A stretch of DNA of 14,086 nt from an uncultured Clostridia bacterium (lineage in GTDB: Bacteria; Bacillota; Clostridia; Oscillospirales; Butyricicoccaceae). The notes below the pieces were generated by a model. It saw nothing but the letters and a program-made list of their open reading frames with translations. It searched no databases and was not told where the DNA came from. This document shows positions 6,641 to 14,047 of the stretch, in pieces. Where the stretch lies: NCBI GenBank assembly GCA_947856675.1, contig CANUCM010000109.1, forward strand, positions 1 to 14,086, in the 5' to 3' direction. The position numbers were made by a program, and so were the translations under genes. Each line of letters begins with the position of its first letter. Within the stretch, counting starts at the first letter, position 1.

Positions 6641-6678
6641 AAAACCTCCGCCTGCAAATGCACAGGCGGAGGTTTTTT
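6641..6678. terminator. Strong hairpin terminator, shared by convergent genes
   Basis: AAAACCTCCGCCTG (6641-6654) pairs perfectly with CAGGCGGAGGTTTT (6663-6676) around an 8-base loop. Six T (6673-6678) follow the G/C stem on the plus strand, ending the aminotransferase transcript. The antiporter stop on the other strand (6679-6677) sits at the edge of the stem, and that strand also reads into TTTT, so the element probably works both ways. Confidence 0.92.
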
Positions 6679-7858
6679 ATGCTTTTTCCAGAAGTTTTTT
6701 ATACGACAGACTCATACCCACCGCCCCAATCGGGGCGGAAATGAGAATGGACAGCACCGAAACCGTCAGAACAATGCTGCCGCATCCCAGGCCCATGGCC
6801 AAAGGCACTGCGCCTATGGCAGCCTGCACCGTTGCCTTGGGCAGGTAGGCTATCACACAAAACAGCCGTTCGCCTGCCTTCAGGCGCGTTCCCAGCAAAC
6901 AGGCCAAAACACCGGCGGCGCGGAACACGAGCACCAGAAGAATCAACGCCGCTGCCGGCAGTCCGGCTTCTGCGGCACTGCCCAGTTCCACAGCCGCTCC
7001 CACAAGCACAAACAAAACAATTTCCGCCGCCGCCCACAAGCTTCCATACGCTTCCGACAGCCTCCGCGCCGCAGCCGGCGCCGTACCGGCTGCGGCCAGC
7101 CCGCAGCTCATGACGGCCAAAAGCCCCGAAAACGGCACTCCCAGCACAGACGCCGGCTGTTCTGCCCAGGCCAGCAAAATGGAGACGCTCAGCAGCAACA
7201 GGACCTCGGCCTGCGGACGCATGCCTGTCCTGCGCAGCAGCCTTCCCAGCAAATATCCGGCCGCAATCCCCAGCACAACCCCCAGGACAATGGATACAGG
7301 GATTTGCAAAAAATGCGCCGCGCCAACGTCCTTCCCTGCCGCCAGGCTCGTAAACGCCGAAAACAAAACAATCACAAACACATCATCCACAGACGCGCCC
7401 GCAAGGATCAGCTGCGGGATCCCTTCGCGGGTACCCCAGCCCTCGTCCATCAGCCGGAGCATCTGCGGCACAACCACTGCCGGCGAAACCGCCGCCACCA
7501 CCGCCCCTATCACCGCCGCGTCTGCCAGCGAGATACCCAGGATACGCGGAGCCAGCAGCAGCATACCGGCAATTTCAAAACAGGCGGGCACAAAACACAT
7601 CAGCATCGCAGGCCGGCCCACTTTTTTCAGGTCTTCCAGGTTCAGCGAAAGCCCCGCGCGCGCCAAAATAATAATCAGCGCCAGCTTTCTGAGATCCCCC
7701 GAGAGCGCCAGCATGGGCTCTCCCAGCAGAGCCAGGCCGCACGGACCTATCAGCATTCCTGCCAGCAGCATGCCCAGCAGGCGCGGCAGGCGCAGCGCGC
7801 TCGCCGCCCTTCCCCCCGCAAGCCCGAACAAAAAAATCAGCGCAATACTTTCCAGCAT
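6677..7858 (-). CDS. CPA-family cation/proton antiporter under a fluoride riboswitch
   Basis: The protein has 393 residues, almost entirely hydrophobic, with about 12-13 membrane segments. It fits the Na+/H+ exchanger domain of the monovalent cation:proton antiporter superfamily (COG0025/KefB-like). Landmarks are RLPRLLGMLLAGMLIGP (23-39) in the first helices, ALIIILARAGLSLNLEDLKK (60-79), the helix-4 region AAVSPAVVVPQM (122-133), and the helix-5 ion-site pair in ASVDDV (D158-D159). A DD pair is linked to electrogenic members and ND to electroneutral ones, so DD is notable. There is no C-terminal RCK/TrkA domain, so the short form is complete. Its leader carries a fluoride aptamer, and antiporters of this superfamily are among the known fluoride-riboswitch genes. 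A role in surviving fluoride (ion or pH balance, or export) is therefore likely, but the exact ion is inference. SD AAGGGG (7870-7865) precedes ATG 7858. Confidence 0.9.
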   Translation of the reverse strand: MLESIALIFLFGLAGGRAASALRLPRLLGMLLAGMLIGPCGLALLGEPMLALSGDLRKLALIIILARAGLSLNLEDLKKVGRPAMLMCFVPACFEIAGMLLLAPRILGISLADAAVIGAVVAAVSPAVVVPQMLRLMDEGWGTREGIPQLILAGASVDDVFVIVLFSAFTSLAAGKDVGAAHFLQIPVSIVLGVVLGIAAGYLLGRLLRRTGMRPQAEVLLLLSVSILLAWAEQPASVLGVPFSGLLAVMSCGLAAAGTAPAAARRLSEAYGSLWAAAEIVLFVLVGAAVELGSAAEAGLPAAALILLVLVFRAAGVLACLLGTRLKAGERLFCVIAYLPKATVQAAIGAVPLAMGLGCGSIVLTVSVLSILISAPIGAVGMSLSYKKLLEKA

Positions 7859-7910
7859 ACTTTTCCCCTTTTCTCCGGGGCATAAAAAAAAGCCAATGCC
7901 CCTGCTTTAT
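7859..7910 (-). promoter_or_regulatory. Expression platform of the fluoride riboswitch (competing hairpins over the ribosome site)
   Basis: Three mutually exclusive pairings are visible on the minus strand. (1) CUUCUGC-AUAAA-GCAGGGG (7917-7899), whose CUUC also belongs to the aptamer stem. (2) GGGGCAU (7902-7896) with AUGCCCC (7883-7877). (3) CCCC (7880-7877) with the GGGG of the Shine-Dalgarno (7868-7865). Fluoride-stabilised aptamer would block (1), free GGGG for (2), and so release the ribosome site from (3): an ON switch acting on translation. The U8 tract (7891-7884) directly after UUGGC, with a possible AGCCA/UGGCU pairing upstream, leaves transcription termination as an alternative or added mechanism. 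Confidence 0.6.
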
Positions 7911-7972
7911 GCAGAAGTCATCAGCTGTAACGCAGTTCTGGCTCTCAGGCCAAGGGAGAACTTCATTCCCAC
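7911..7972 (-). ncRNA. Fluoride riboswitch (crcB motif) aptamer
   Basis: The minus-strand RNA contains the hallmarks of the crcB motif. The 5' block GGGAAUGAAGUUCUCCC has GGGA (7970-7967) and UCCC (7957-7954) forming the pseudoknot, with AUGAAGUUC between them, comparable to AUGGAGUUC in well-known fluoride aptamers. The 3' block AACUGC...AGCUGAUGACUUCUGC resembles their AACGC...AGCUAAUGACUCCUAC. Stem P1 is GAAGU (7964-7960) with ACUUC (7918-7914). An extra UGGC/GCCA hairpin sits between the two conserved blocks. Transcription from the promoter at 7979-8008 would start almost exactly at the aptamer's 5' end. Recognition is by eye from consensus features. Confidence 0.87.
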
Positions 7973-7978
7973 TTCGTG

Positions 7979-8008
7979 ATTATACCTCACGCCAAACCCG
8001 TTTGTCAA
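7979..8008 (-). promoter_or_regulatory. Consensus sigma-A promoter for the riboswitch-antiporter transcript
   Basis: Perfect TTGACA (8008-8003) and TATAAT (7984-7979) are separated by 18 bases on the minus strand. The predicted start near 7972 coincides with the first base of the aptamer. A full-consensus promoter suits a unit that is always initiated and gated later by the RNA. Confidence 0.9.
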
Positions 8009-8011
8009 CAG

Positions 8012-8040
8012 AAAAGGCGGCAGGCAAAAGCCCGCCGCCC
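8012..8040 (-). terminator. Intrinsic terminator of the nfeD-SPFH operon
   Basis: The minus-strand RNA GGCGGCGGGC-UUUU-GCCUGCCGCC (8039-8016) forms a 10-base stem with one G-U pair, followed by UUUU (8015-8012). It begins 7 bases after the SPFH stop and insulates the operon from the antiporter promoter just downstream. Confidence 0.9.
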
Positions 8041-8046
8041 CATATG

Positions 8047-8943
8047 TCAGTCTTTGAATATTTCCTTTACCGACCCGGCCAGCCCGGCCAGCCCCTGGAT
8101 CTCAGAAGGAATGATAATCTTGGTTGCCTGCCCGTTGGCCGCCGCCGCAAAGGCCTCCAGCGCCTTGAGCCGCACCACGGAATCCGCGGGCGCCGCTTCG
8201 TTGAGCAGCTTGATGGAGTTGGCCAGCGCCGTCTGCACGGCCAGCAGTGCCTGCGCCTCGCCTTCGGCTTCTTTAATCTGCGCCTGCTGCTTGGCCTCGG
8301 CGCGCAGAATCATGGATTCCTTTTCGCCCTCGGCAATGAGGATGGCCGACTTTTTCTCGCCTTCCGCACGCAGAATGGCCTCGCGCCGTTCACGCTCCGC
8401 CTTCATCTGCCGCTCCATGGCATCCTGAATCTCCCGCGGCGGGATGATATTTTTCAGCTCAACGCGGTTGATTTTGATTCCCCACGGATCGGTCGCCTCG
8501 TCAAGAATCGTGCGCATTTTCGTATTGATAATGTCACGGGAAGTCAGCGTCTGGTCAAGCTCCAAATCGCCGATGATGTTTCGCAGAGTGGTCGCCGTCA
8601 GGTTCTCAATCGCCGCCATCGGGTGCACCACACCGTAGGTAAACAGTTTGGGATCGGTTACCTGGAAATAAATCACCGTGTCAATCTGCATGGTGACGTT
8701 ATCCTCCGTAATAACCGGCTGTGGCGGGAAGTCTGACACCCTTTCCTTGAGCGTCACCCGGTTGGCCACCTTTTCAATCAGGGGGATTTTAAAATGCAGT
8801 CCGGTCTCCCACGTCGCCTGGTAGGCCCCCAGCCGCTCCACAATGAACGCGCTGGCCTGCGGGACAATGACAATGTTGGCCGCGAGCAGCCCGATGATGA
8901 AGATAAGCGCCGCTATCACGGCAACAATCCCGATAATTTCCAT
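8047..8943 (-). CDS. SPFH / band 7 membrane protein (stomatin, QmcA-like)
   Basis: The protein has 298 residues. An N-terminal membrane helix (about 3-25) is followed by the SPFH domain (about 27-180: VPQASAFIVERLGAYQATWETGLHFKIPLIEKV, then DPWGIKINRVELKNIIPP at 152-169). A charged coiled coil with AEGEK-type repeats follows (about 175-232: AEGEKKSAIL, AEGEKESMIL, AEAKQQAQI, AEGEAQALL), then a less charged tail ending VKEIFKD. Proteins of this kind form large membrane-associated oligomers linked to lipid domains, and some act with membrane proteases. It sits 12 bases downstream of nfeD, the classic partner of stomatin-like genes. ATG 8943 is preceded by AGGAGG. The enzyme or cargo it organises cannot be read from the sequence. 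Confidence 0.93.
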   Translation of the reverse strand: MEIIGIVAVIAALIFIIGLLAANIVIVPQASAFIVERLGAYQATWETGLHFKIPLIEKVANRVTLKERVSDFPPQPVITEDNVTMQIDTVIYFQVTDPKLFTYGVVHPMAAIENLTATTLRNIIGDLELDQTLTSRDIINTKMRTILDEATDPWGIKINRVELKNIIPPREIQDAMERQMKAERERREAILRAEGEKKSAILIAEGEKESMILRAEAKQQAQIKEAEGEAQALLAVQTALANSIKLLNEAAPADSVVRLKALEAFAAAANGQATKIIIPSEIQGLAGLAGSVKEIFKD

Positions 8944-8955
8944 GTTTTCCTCCTG

Positions 8956-9411
8956 TTATACTCCGGCCGCAGGTGCGGCCTGCTTTTCCACCAACAGCTT
9001 GACTCCGGATATGGAGCGCACCACAACGCTTTCGCCTTCGGCAATGACCTCGCCGCTGGCCGAACGGGCCGTCCAAATCTGCCCTCCGACCTGCACCTGG
9101 CCGACCGCCTTCTCATTGTCGATGCCCTGTGTTACAATTCCGTGCATCCCTATGACGCGATCTGCGTTGGTCTTGACCTTGCCCACGTTAAAATACCGTT
9201 TTGCCAGCGGCCGGGTAAAGTACAAAAGCACCGCCGACGCCACAATAAACAAGATAATCTGCAAAAGCACCCCTGCTCCAAGCACGGCTGCCACCATGGC
9301 CACCAAACTGCCAAAGGCAAACCAGATGGCAGTCAGCCCCAGCGTGGCAGCTTCCACAATGGCCAGCAGGATCATTGCCGCAAGCCAGACCAGCGACATA
9401 ATGCTTCCCAT
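8956..9411 (-). CDS. NfeD-family membrane protein (short form with OB-fold domain)
   Basis: The protein has 151 residues. The N-terminal half contains three or so hydrophobic helices (about 5-75), with the family-typical LAAMILLAIVEAATLGLTAIWFAFGSLVAM. The C-terminal half (about 85-145) is the small OB-fold domain, with IGMHGIVTQGIDNEKAVGQVQVGGQIWTARS and GESVVVRSISGVKLLVE. This short form lacks the ClpP-like serine protease domain of long NfeD proteins. NfeD partners stomatin/SPFH proteins, and the following gene is one. Start: ATG 9411 has AAAGGTGG eight bases upstream. An in-frame GTG at 9423 overlaps that site, and a second ATG at 9399 is possible. Confidence 0.9.
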   Translation of the reverse strand: MGSIMSLVWLAAMILLAIVEAATLGLTAIWFAFGSLVAMVAAVLGAGVLLQIILFIVASAVLLYFTRPLAKRYFNVGKVKTNADRVIGMHGIVTQGIDNEKAVGQVQVGGQIWTARSASGEVIAEGESVVVRSISGVKLLVEKQAAPAAGV

Positions 9412-9471
9412 TGGGCTTCCCACCTTTCTGCATCAATATACACGGGCACACGCCCGCTTTATGACGATAAC

Positions 9472-9500
9472 AGTATAGCACATGCACCCTGAAAAGTCCA
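9472..9500 (-). promoter_or_regulatory. Sigma-A promoter with extended -10 for nfeD-SPFH
   Basis: TGGACT (9500-9495), 17 bases, then TATACT (9477-9472) with TGC before it. It lies just after the stop of the upstream dehydrogenase (9504), so the operon can be transcribed separately. The leader of about 54 bases holds a small hairpin, CGGGC-GTGT-GCCCG (9456-9443), without a T-tract. Confidence 0.65.
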
Positions 9501-9503
9501 TGC

Positions 9504-10274
9504 TCACTGCTTCATCTTCTGCTGCTTCATCCAAATGTTCATAACCAGCCGGTGCGGCAGCAGCTTGACCCCCAACACCTGCGCTTTGACAGGAAATCCG
9601 CACACCGACACATCTTTTCCCCGCTTCATGTCGCGCAGCGCGGTGCTGACGACCTGCCCGGCCGTATACCAGCGGTTAAAATATGTCACCGTGCTGCTGC
9701 TCGACTGCGTGGCCCTGTCAAAAAACTCTGTTTTTACCCACCCGGGGCAAATGGCCATCACCCGGATGCCCCGCGTGCGCAGCTCGCGGTTGAGCGCCCG
9801 CGAATAGCTCAGGACAAAGGCCTTGCCCGCAGCGTACACCGCAAGCCCCGGGACCGGCTGAAAAGCCGACAGAGAGTCCAGCTGATATACTTTGCCGCCC
9901 GCTTCCATATAGGGCAGCGTCAGCTGGGTTACCGCAAGCAGAGCCTTGCAGTTGACATCCACCATTCCGAGCGCCTCCTGCAGCGGGATATCGTCCCACA
10001 TGCCAAACTGTCCGTACCCGGCACAGTTGACCAGTGCTGTCACCTGCGGACGGCTCTGCTGCAAAAGCTTTTTATATTCTTCCAGGCTCTCAGGCCACGC
10101 CAGGTCAAGCGCAATGGCACGGGCCGGCGCGCGCAGCTTTCCGCACAGCTCTTCCAGCCGCTCCTTCCGGCGCGCAATGACCCAGATCTCATCAAAGCGC
10201 TCCTCTTTATCGAGCTGAAGTGCAAACTCGTATCCCATTCCCGACGACGCACCCGTTATAATGGCGGTTTTCAT
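9504..10274 (-). CDS. Short-chain dehydrogenase/reductase (SDR family)
   Basis: The protein is a 256-residue classical SDR. The Rossmann nucleotide motif is TGASSGMG (7-14), followed by the acidic D57 in ALDLAW, the NAG-type motif NCAG (83-86) and N108. The catalytic set is S134, Y147 and K151 in SLSAFQPVPGLAVYAAGKAFV, then the PG motif in ICPGWVKTEFF (175-185). The tail is basic and hydrophobic (KLLPHRLVMNIWMKQQ), as in a subgroup of SDRs that may associate with membranes. The reaction is NAD(P)-dependent oxidation or reduction of an alcohol/ketone, but the substrate is unknown. ATG 10274 has AAAGGAGGAT upstream. The open frame extends to 10346 but lacks a ribosome site there and would absorb the promoter. 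It is divergent from the aldolase-like gene. Confidence 0.92.
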   Translation of the reverse strand: MKTAIITGASSGMGYEFALQLDKEERFDEIWVIARRKERLEELCGKLRAPARAIALDLAWPESLEEYKKLLQQSRPQVTALVNCAGYGQFGMWDDIPLQEALGMVDVNCKALLAVTQLTLPYMEAGGKVYQLDSLSAFQPVPGLAVYAAGKAFVLSYSRALNRELRTRGIRVMAICPGWVKTEFFDRATQSSSSTVTYFNRWYTAGQVVSTALRDMKRGKDVSVCGFPVKAQVLGVKLLPHRLVMNIWMKQQKMKQ

Positions 10275-10296
10275 GCGGCATCCTCCTTTCTTTTGT

Positions 10297-10325
10297 AGTA
10301 TACCACACCGTTCCCATGTTTTCCA
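10297..10325 (-). promoter_or_regulatory. Promoter of the SDR gene (extended -10)
   Basis: TGGAAA (10325-10320), 17 bases, TATACT (10302-10297) with TGG immediately before the -10. The leader to ATG 10274 is about 16 bases and carries AGGAGG. The -35 is back to back with that of the divergent promoter, 5 bases apart. Confidence 0.6.
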
Positions 10326-10330
10326 TCCGC

Positions 10331-10359
10331 TTGACTTGCCGCGCACACTGTAGTAGGAT
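10331..10359 (+). promoter_or_regulatory. Promoter of the threonine-aldolase-like gene
   Basis: TTGACT (10331-10336), 17 bases, TAGGAT (10354-10359). The -35 is good and the -10 is mediocre. The predicted start near 10366 gives a 23-base leader holding a GGAG ribosome site at 10378-10381. Confidence 0.5.
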
Positions 10360-10388
10360 CAAGGCAAAAACAGAAACGGAGCTTTGTT

Positions 10389-11423
10389 ATGATTCAGTTT
10401 CAGTGTGATTACAGTGAAGGAGCCCACCCGGATATTCTCAGGCTTTTAAGCGATACAAACTTTGTTCAGCAGCCCGGCTACGGCGAAGACCCCGTCTGCT
10501 GTTCAGCCGCCCGCACCATCCGCGCCCTGTGCGAAGCGCCGGACGCCGATGTGCACTTTATGGTGGGCGGAACGCCCTGCAACCTCACCGTCATTGCCGC
10601 CGCCCTGCGGCCGTACCAGGGCGTCATTTCCGCCGATACCGGGCACATCAACGTGCACGAGAGCGGAGCCATCGAAGCCACGGGCCACAAAGTGCTCTCC
10701 GTACCCAGCTCCGACGGAAAGGTTACGGCCGAACAGGTGGAACGCCTGTACCGCGCGCACTGGGATGACTCCACCCACCAGCACATGGTACAGCCCAAAA
10801 TGGTCTACATCTCAAACCCCACAGAAATCGGCACCGTTTATACCCGCAGCGAACTGACCGCTCTGTCCGGCGTCTGCCGCAAAAACGGCCTGTATCTGTA
10901 TATGGACGGCGCCCGGCTGGGCTATGGCCTGACTTCCCGCGGCTGCGATCTTGACCTTCCGTCCATCGCCGCGCTGTGTGACGCATTTTATATTGGCGGC
11001 ACCAAACAGGGCGCGCTGCTCGGCGAAGCCCTTGTCATCACCTCCGATGCCCTCAAACCGGACTTTCGCTATATGATTAAGCGCCAGGGCGGCCTCTTGG
11101 CCAAAGGCTGGCTCATCGGCCGGCAGTTTGAAGTGCTTCTGCACGACGGATTGTATTTTTCGCTGTCGCGCCATGCCAATCGCATGGCGGAAAAAATCGC
11201 CGACGCCTGCCGCCGCCGCGGCCTGTCCTTTTTAATTGACTCCCCGACCAACCAGCAGTTCCCCATCCTGCCCGACTCCCTGTGCAAGCGCCTGTCTGAA
11301 AAATATTCCTTCGCCTACTGGGCGCGCGTGGACGAAACACACAGCGCCGTGCGCTTCTGCACCAGCTGGGCCACGCGGGAAGAAGCAGTCGATGAGCTGT
11401 GCAGTGACATCCTCTCCCTCTGA
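10389..11423 (+). CDS. Threonine aldolase-like PLP enzyme (beta-eliminating lyase family)
   Basis: The protein has 344 residues and fits the low-specificity L-threonine aldolase/beta-eliminating lyase family. These enzymes cleave beta-hydroxy amino acids such as (allo)threonine to glycine and an aldehyde. Visible landmarks are MVGGTPCNLTVIAAAL (58-73) for phosphate binding, H86 in ADTGHINVHESGAIEA (the ring-stacking His in LtaE-like enzymes), D173 and R176 in YMDGARLGYGL (pyridine nitrogen contact), and K206 (Schiff base) in YIGGTKQGALLGEA. The family is clear, while activity on threonine itself is inferred. Some members of this subgroup may prefer other beta-substituted amino acids. Transcribed alone, it has a promoter shared back to back with the SDR gene and a strong terminator. 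The GGAG site before ATG 10389 is moderate. Confidence 0.9.
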   Translation: MIQFQCDYSEGAHPDILRLLSDTNFVQQPGYGEDPVCCSAARTIRALCEAPDADVHFMVGGTPCNLTVIAAALRPYQGVISADTGHINVHESGAIEATGHKVLSVPSSDGKVTAEQVERLYRAHWDDSTHQHMVQPKMVYISNPTEIGTVYTRSELTALSGVCRKNGLYLYMDGARLGYGLTSRGCDLDLPSIAALCDAFYIGGTKQGALLGEALVITSDALKPDFRYMIKRQGGLLAKGWLIGRQFEVLLHDGLYFSLSRHANRMAEKIADACRRRGLSFLIDSPTNQQFPILPDSLCKRLSEKYSFAYWARVDETHSAVRFCTSWATREEAVDELCSDILSL

Positions 11424-11450
11424 GCTCCGCTTTTGTGCCGCGCAAAACCA

Positions 11451-11485
11451 AAACGGGGAAGATCCCAAAGATCTTCCCCGTTTTT
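11451..11485. terminator. Hairpin terminator shared by convergent genes
   Basis: AAACGGGGAAGATC (11451-11464) pairs perfectly with GATCTTCCCCGTTT (11470-11483) around a 5-base loop, with TTTTT at 11481-11485. On the other strand the stem is followed by TTTT. The stop codon of the opposing gene (11487-11485) touches the last T, so both transcripts end within this element. Confidence 0.92.
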
Positions 11486-12252
11486 CAGCGTATATATGCC
11501 TCTACATTTTGATCGGTAAAGCCGTATCGCACGGCATCCTTCTTTTCGTTTTGCTTTTCCATCTCGGCGTTAAAGTCCTGCTGTGACGCCTGTTTCCCCT
11601 TCACATGAAAGCCTACGGACGGATTGTTGTCTTCATCATAAGACACCTCAGACAGCACAATCTTCTCAATTTCGTACACCGTTTTGTCAAACTTCATTAT
11701 ACCAATTCCCGTGTTTCCCGCTCCCGAGGAAAAGGTAAAGGTCTTATCCTCCTTCAGGCTGTTGAACGCACGGTACGGAATGCAGTACCCGTACACCTGC
11801 TGATCCTCTTCGTGCAGCACCTCGCAGCCGTAATATTCGTTGCCGTTGACGGACAGCCAGAGGACCACTTCTCCGCTTCCATCGTCATCCAGATCCATCA
11901 CAGTGAAGTCTTCCACCTCCACCGTAACCTCGCTGTCTGTACTGACCGCCTGCCTAAGGTCCGCAATGTTGAGCTTTTTCTCCAGTCCTGTTTCAAAAAA
12001 CTCCGTTTCCCCTGCGATTACGCTCTGCAGGGCCTGCATTACTCCGGGCTGCGCCGCGGCATCCTGCACATCCTCTTCCTGCGGCTCCGCGTTTTTCGCC
12101 GCCGCGCCGGCATCCCCGGGCTGGGACATGGTCACCTGGCCGGTTCCGTTTTGCGGGCTTGCCTCACCGGGCGCGCCGCAGCAGCAAAAAACCATCAGAC
12201 AAACGACAAGCAAAGCCCCGACTGCCATAATTTTTTTCCGTGCATTTCGCAC
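11485..12252 (-). CDS. Unrecognised exported protein, possible lipoprotein, with Asp-rich DxDxDG-like loop
   Basis: The protein has 255 residues. A basic N-terminus (MRNARKK) and hydrophobic stretch (about 8-22) end in three cysteines (C23-C25) then G26, so it is exported or membrane-anchored. A strict lipobox ([LVI]-x-[AGS]-C) is absent, leaving lipidation open. A low-complexity Gln/Ala/Glu/Pro linker follows (about 27-70). The globular part contains DLDDDGSGEVVLWL (120-133), which resembles the calcium-type loops of FG-GAP/EF-hand-like repeats and is common in clostridial secreted proteins of unknown role. The C-terminal third is rich in charged residues (QDFNAEMEKQNEKKDAV). I do not recognise a family. 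The start is GTG 12252, preceded at 8 bases by AGGAGG. It has its own promoter. Confidence 0.8.
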   Translation of the reverse strand: MRNARKKIMAVGALLVVCLMVFCCCGAPGEASPQNGTGQVTMSQPGDAGAAAKNAEPQEEDVQDAAAQPGVMQALQSVIAGETEFFETGLEKKLNIADLRQAVSTDSEVTVEVEDFTVMDLDDDGSGEVVLWLSVNGNEYYGCEVLHEEDQQVYGYCIPYRAFNSLKEDKTFTFSSGAGNTGIGIMKFDKTVYEIEKIVLSEVSYDEDNNPSVGFHVKGKQASQQDFNAEMEKQNEKKDAVRYGFTDQNVEAYIR

Positions 12253-12264
12253 CGGGCTTCCCTC

Positions 12265-12283
12265 CTGTCACAAGAATTGACAG
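12265..12283 (-). promoter_or_regulatory. Inverted repeat CTGTCA-N7-TGACAG between promoter and ribosome site
   Basis: Six-base perfect arms lie at the predicted transcript start (about 12278), and the downstream arm overlaps the first bases of the AGGAGG ribosome site. It could be a repressor operator, or an RNA hairpin that partly masks the ribosome site or caps the 5' end. No regulator is identifiable. Confidence 0.35.
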
Positions 12284-12284
12284 A

Positions 12285-12314
12285 ATTATACCACATCCTG
12301 TTGCCGGCTGACAA
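12285..12314 (-). promoter_or_regulatory. Sigma-A promoter of the exported-protein gene
   Basis: TTGTCA (12314-12309), 18 bases, TATAAT (12290-12285) with TGG just before the -10 (extended). The -10 is at full consensus and the -35 has one mismatch. It begins 19 bases after the groEL terminator. Confidence 0.8.
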
Positions 12315-12332
12315 GTATTTATGTTCTCCTGC

Positions 12333-12363
12333 AAAAAAACCGGCGCAGCAAATGCTGCGCCGG
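12333..12363 (-). terminator. Intrinsic terminator of the groES-groEL operon
   Basis: On the minus strand CCGGCGCAGC and GCTGCGCCGG form a 10-base perfect stem with a 4-base loop (12363-12340), followed by seven T (12339-12333). It lies 26 bases after the groEL stop. Confidence 0.95.
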
Positions 12364-12389
12364 TCCGGAAAATCCAAAAGCCTGTGAAA

Positions 12390-14018
<1,629 letters not shown>

Positions 14019-14047
14019 AATAATGCTTCCTCCTAAAAAATCGTAAA

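Noticed and set aside
7911..7972. Sodium or lithium riboswitch, considered because the downstream gene is an antiporter
   Set aside because: The conserved blocks (GGGAAUGAAGUUCUCCC and GCUGAUGACUUCUGC) match the crcB/fluoride aptamer closely, and I could not match them to the sodium or lithium motifs from memory. A covariance-model comparison would settle it.
7110..7979. Plus-strand open frame opposite the antiporter, running into the riboswitch
   Set aside because: It is a Ser/Thr/Ala/Arg-rich shadow translation without hydrophobic or domain structure. The opposite strand encodes a clear membrane antiporter and structured RNA.
9443..9456. CGGGC-N4-GCCCG hairpin as a terminator between SDR and nfeD
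   Set aside because: It has no T-tract on the minus strand and lies downstream of the nfeD promoter, so it would be part of the nfeD leader.
10275..10346. Longer SDR start at 10346
   Set aside because: It would include the promoter and the AAAGGAGGAT ribosome site as coding sequence. SDR proteins normally begin just before TGxxxGxG, as at 10274.
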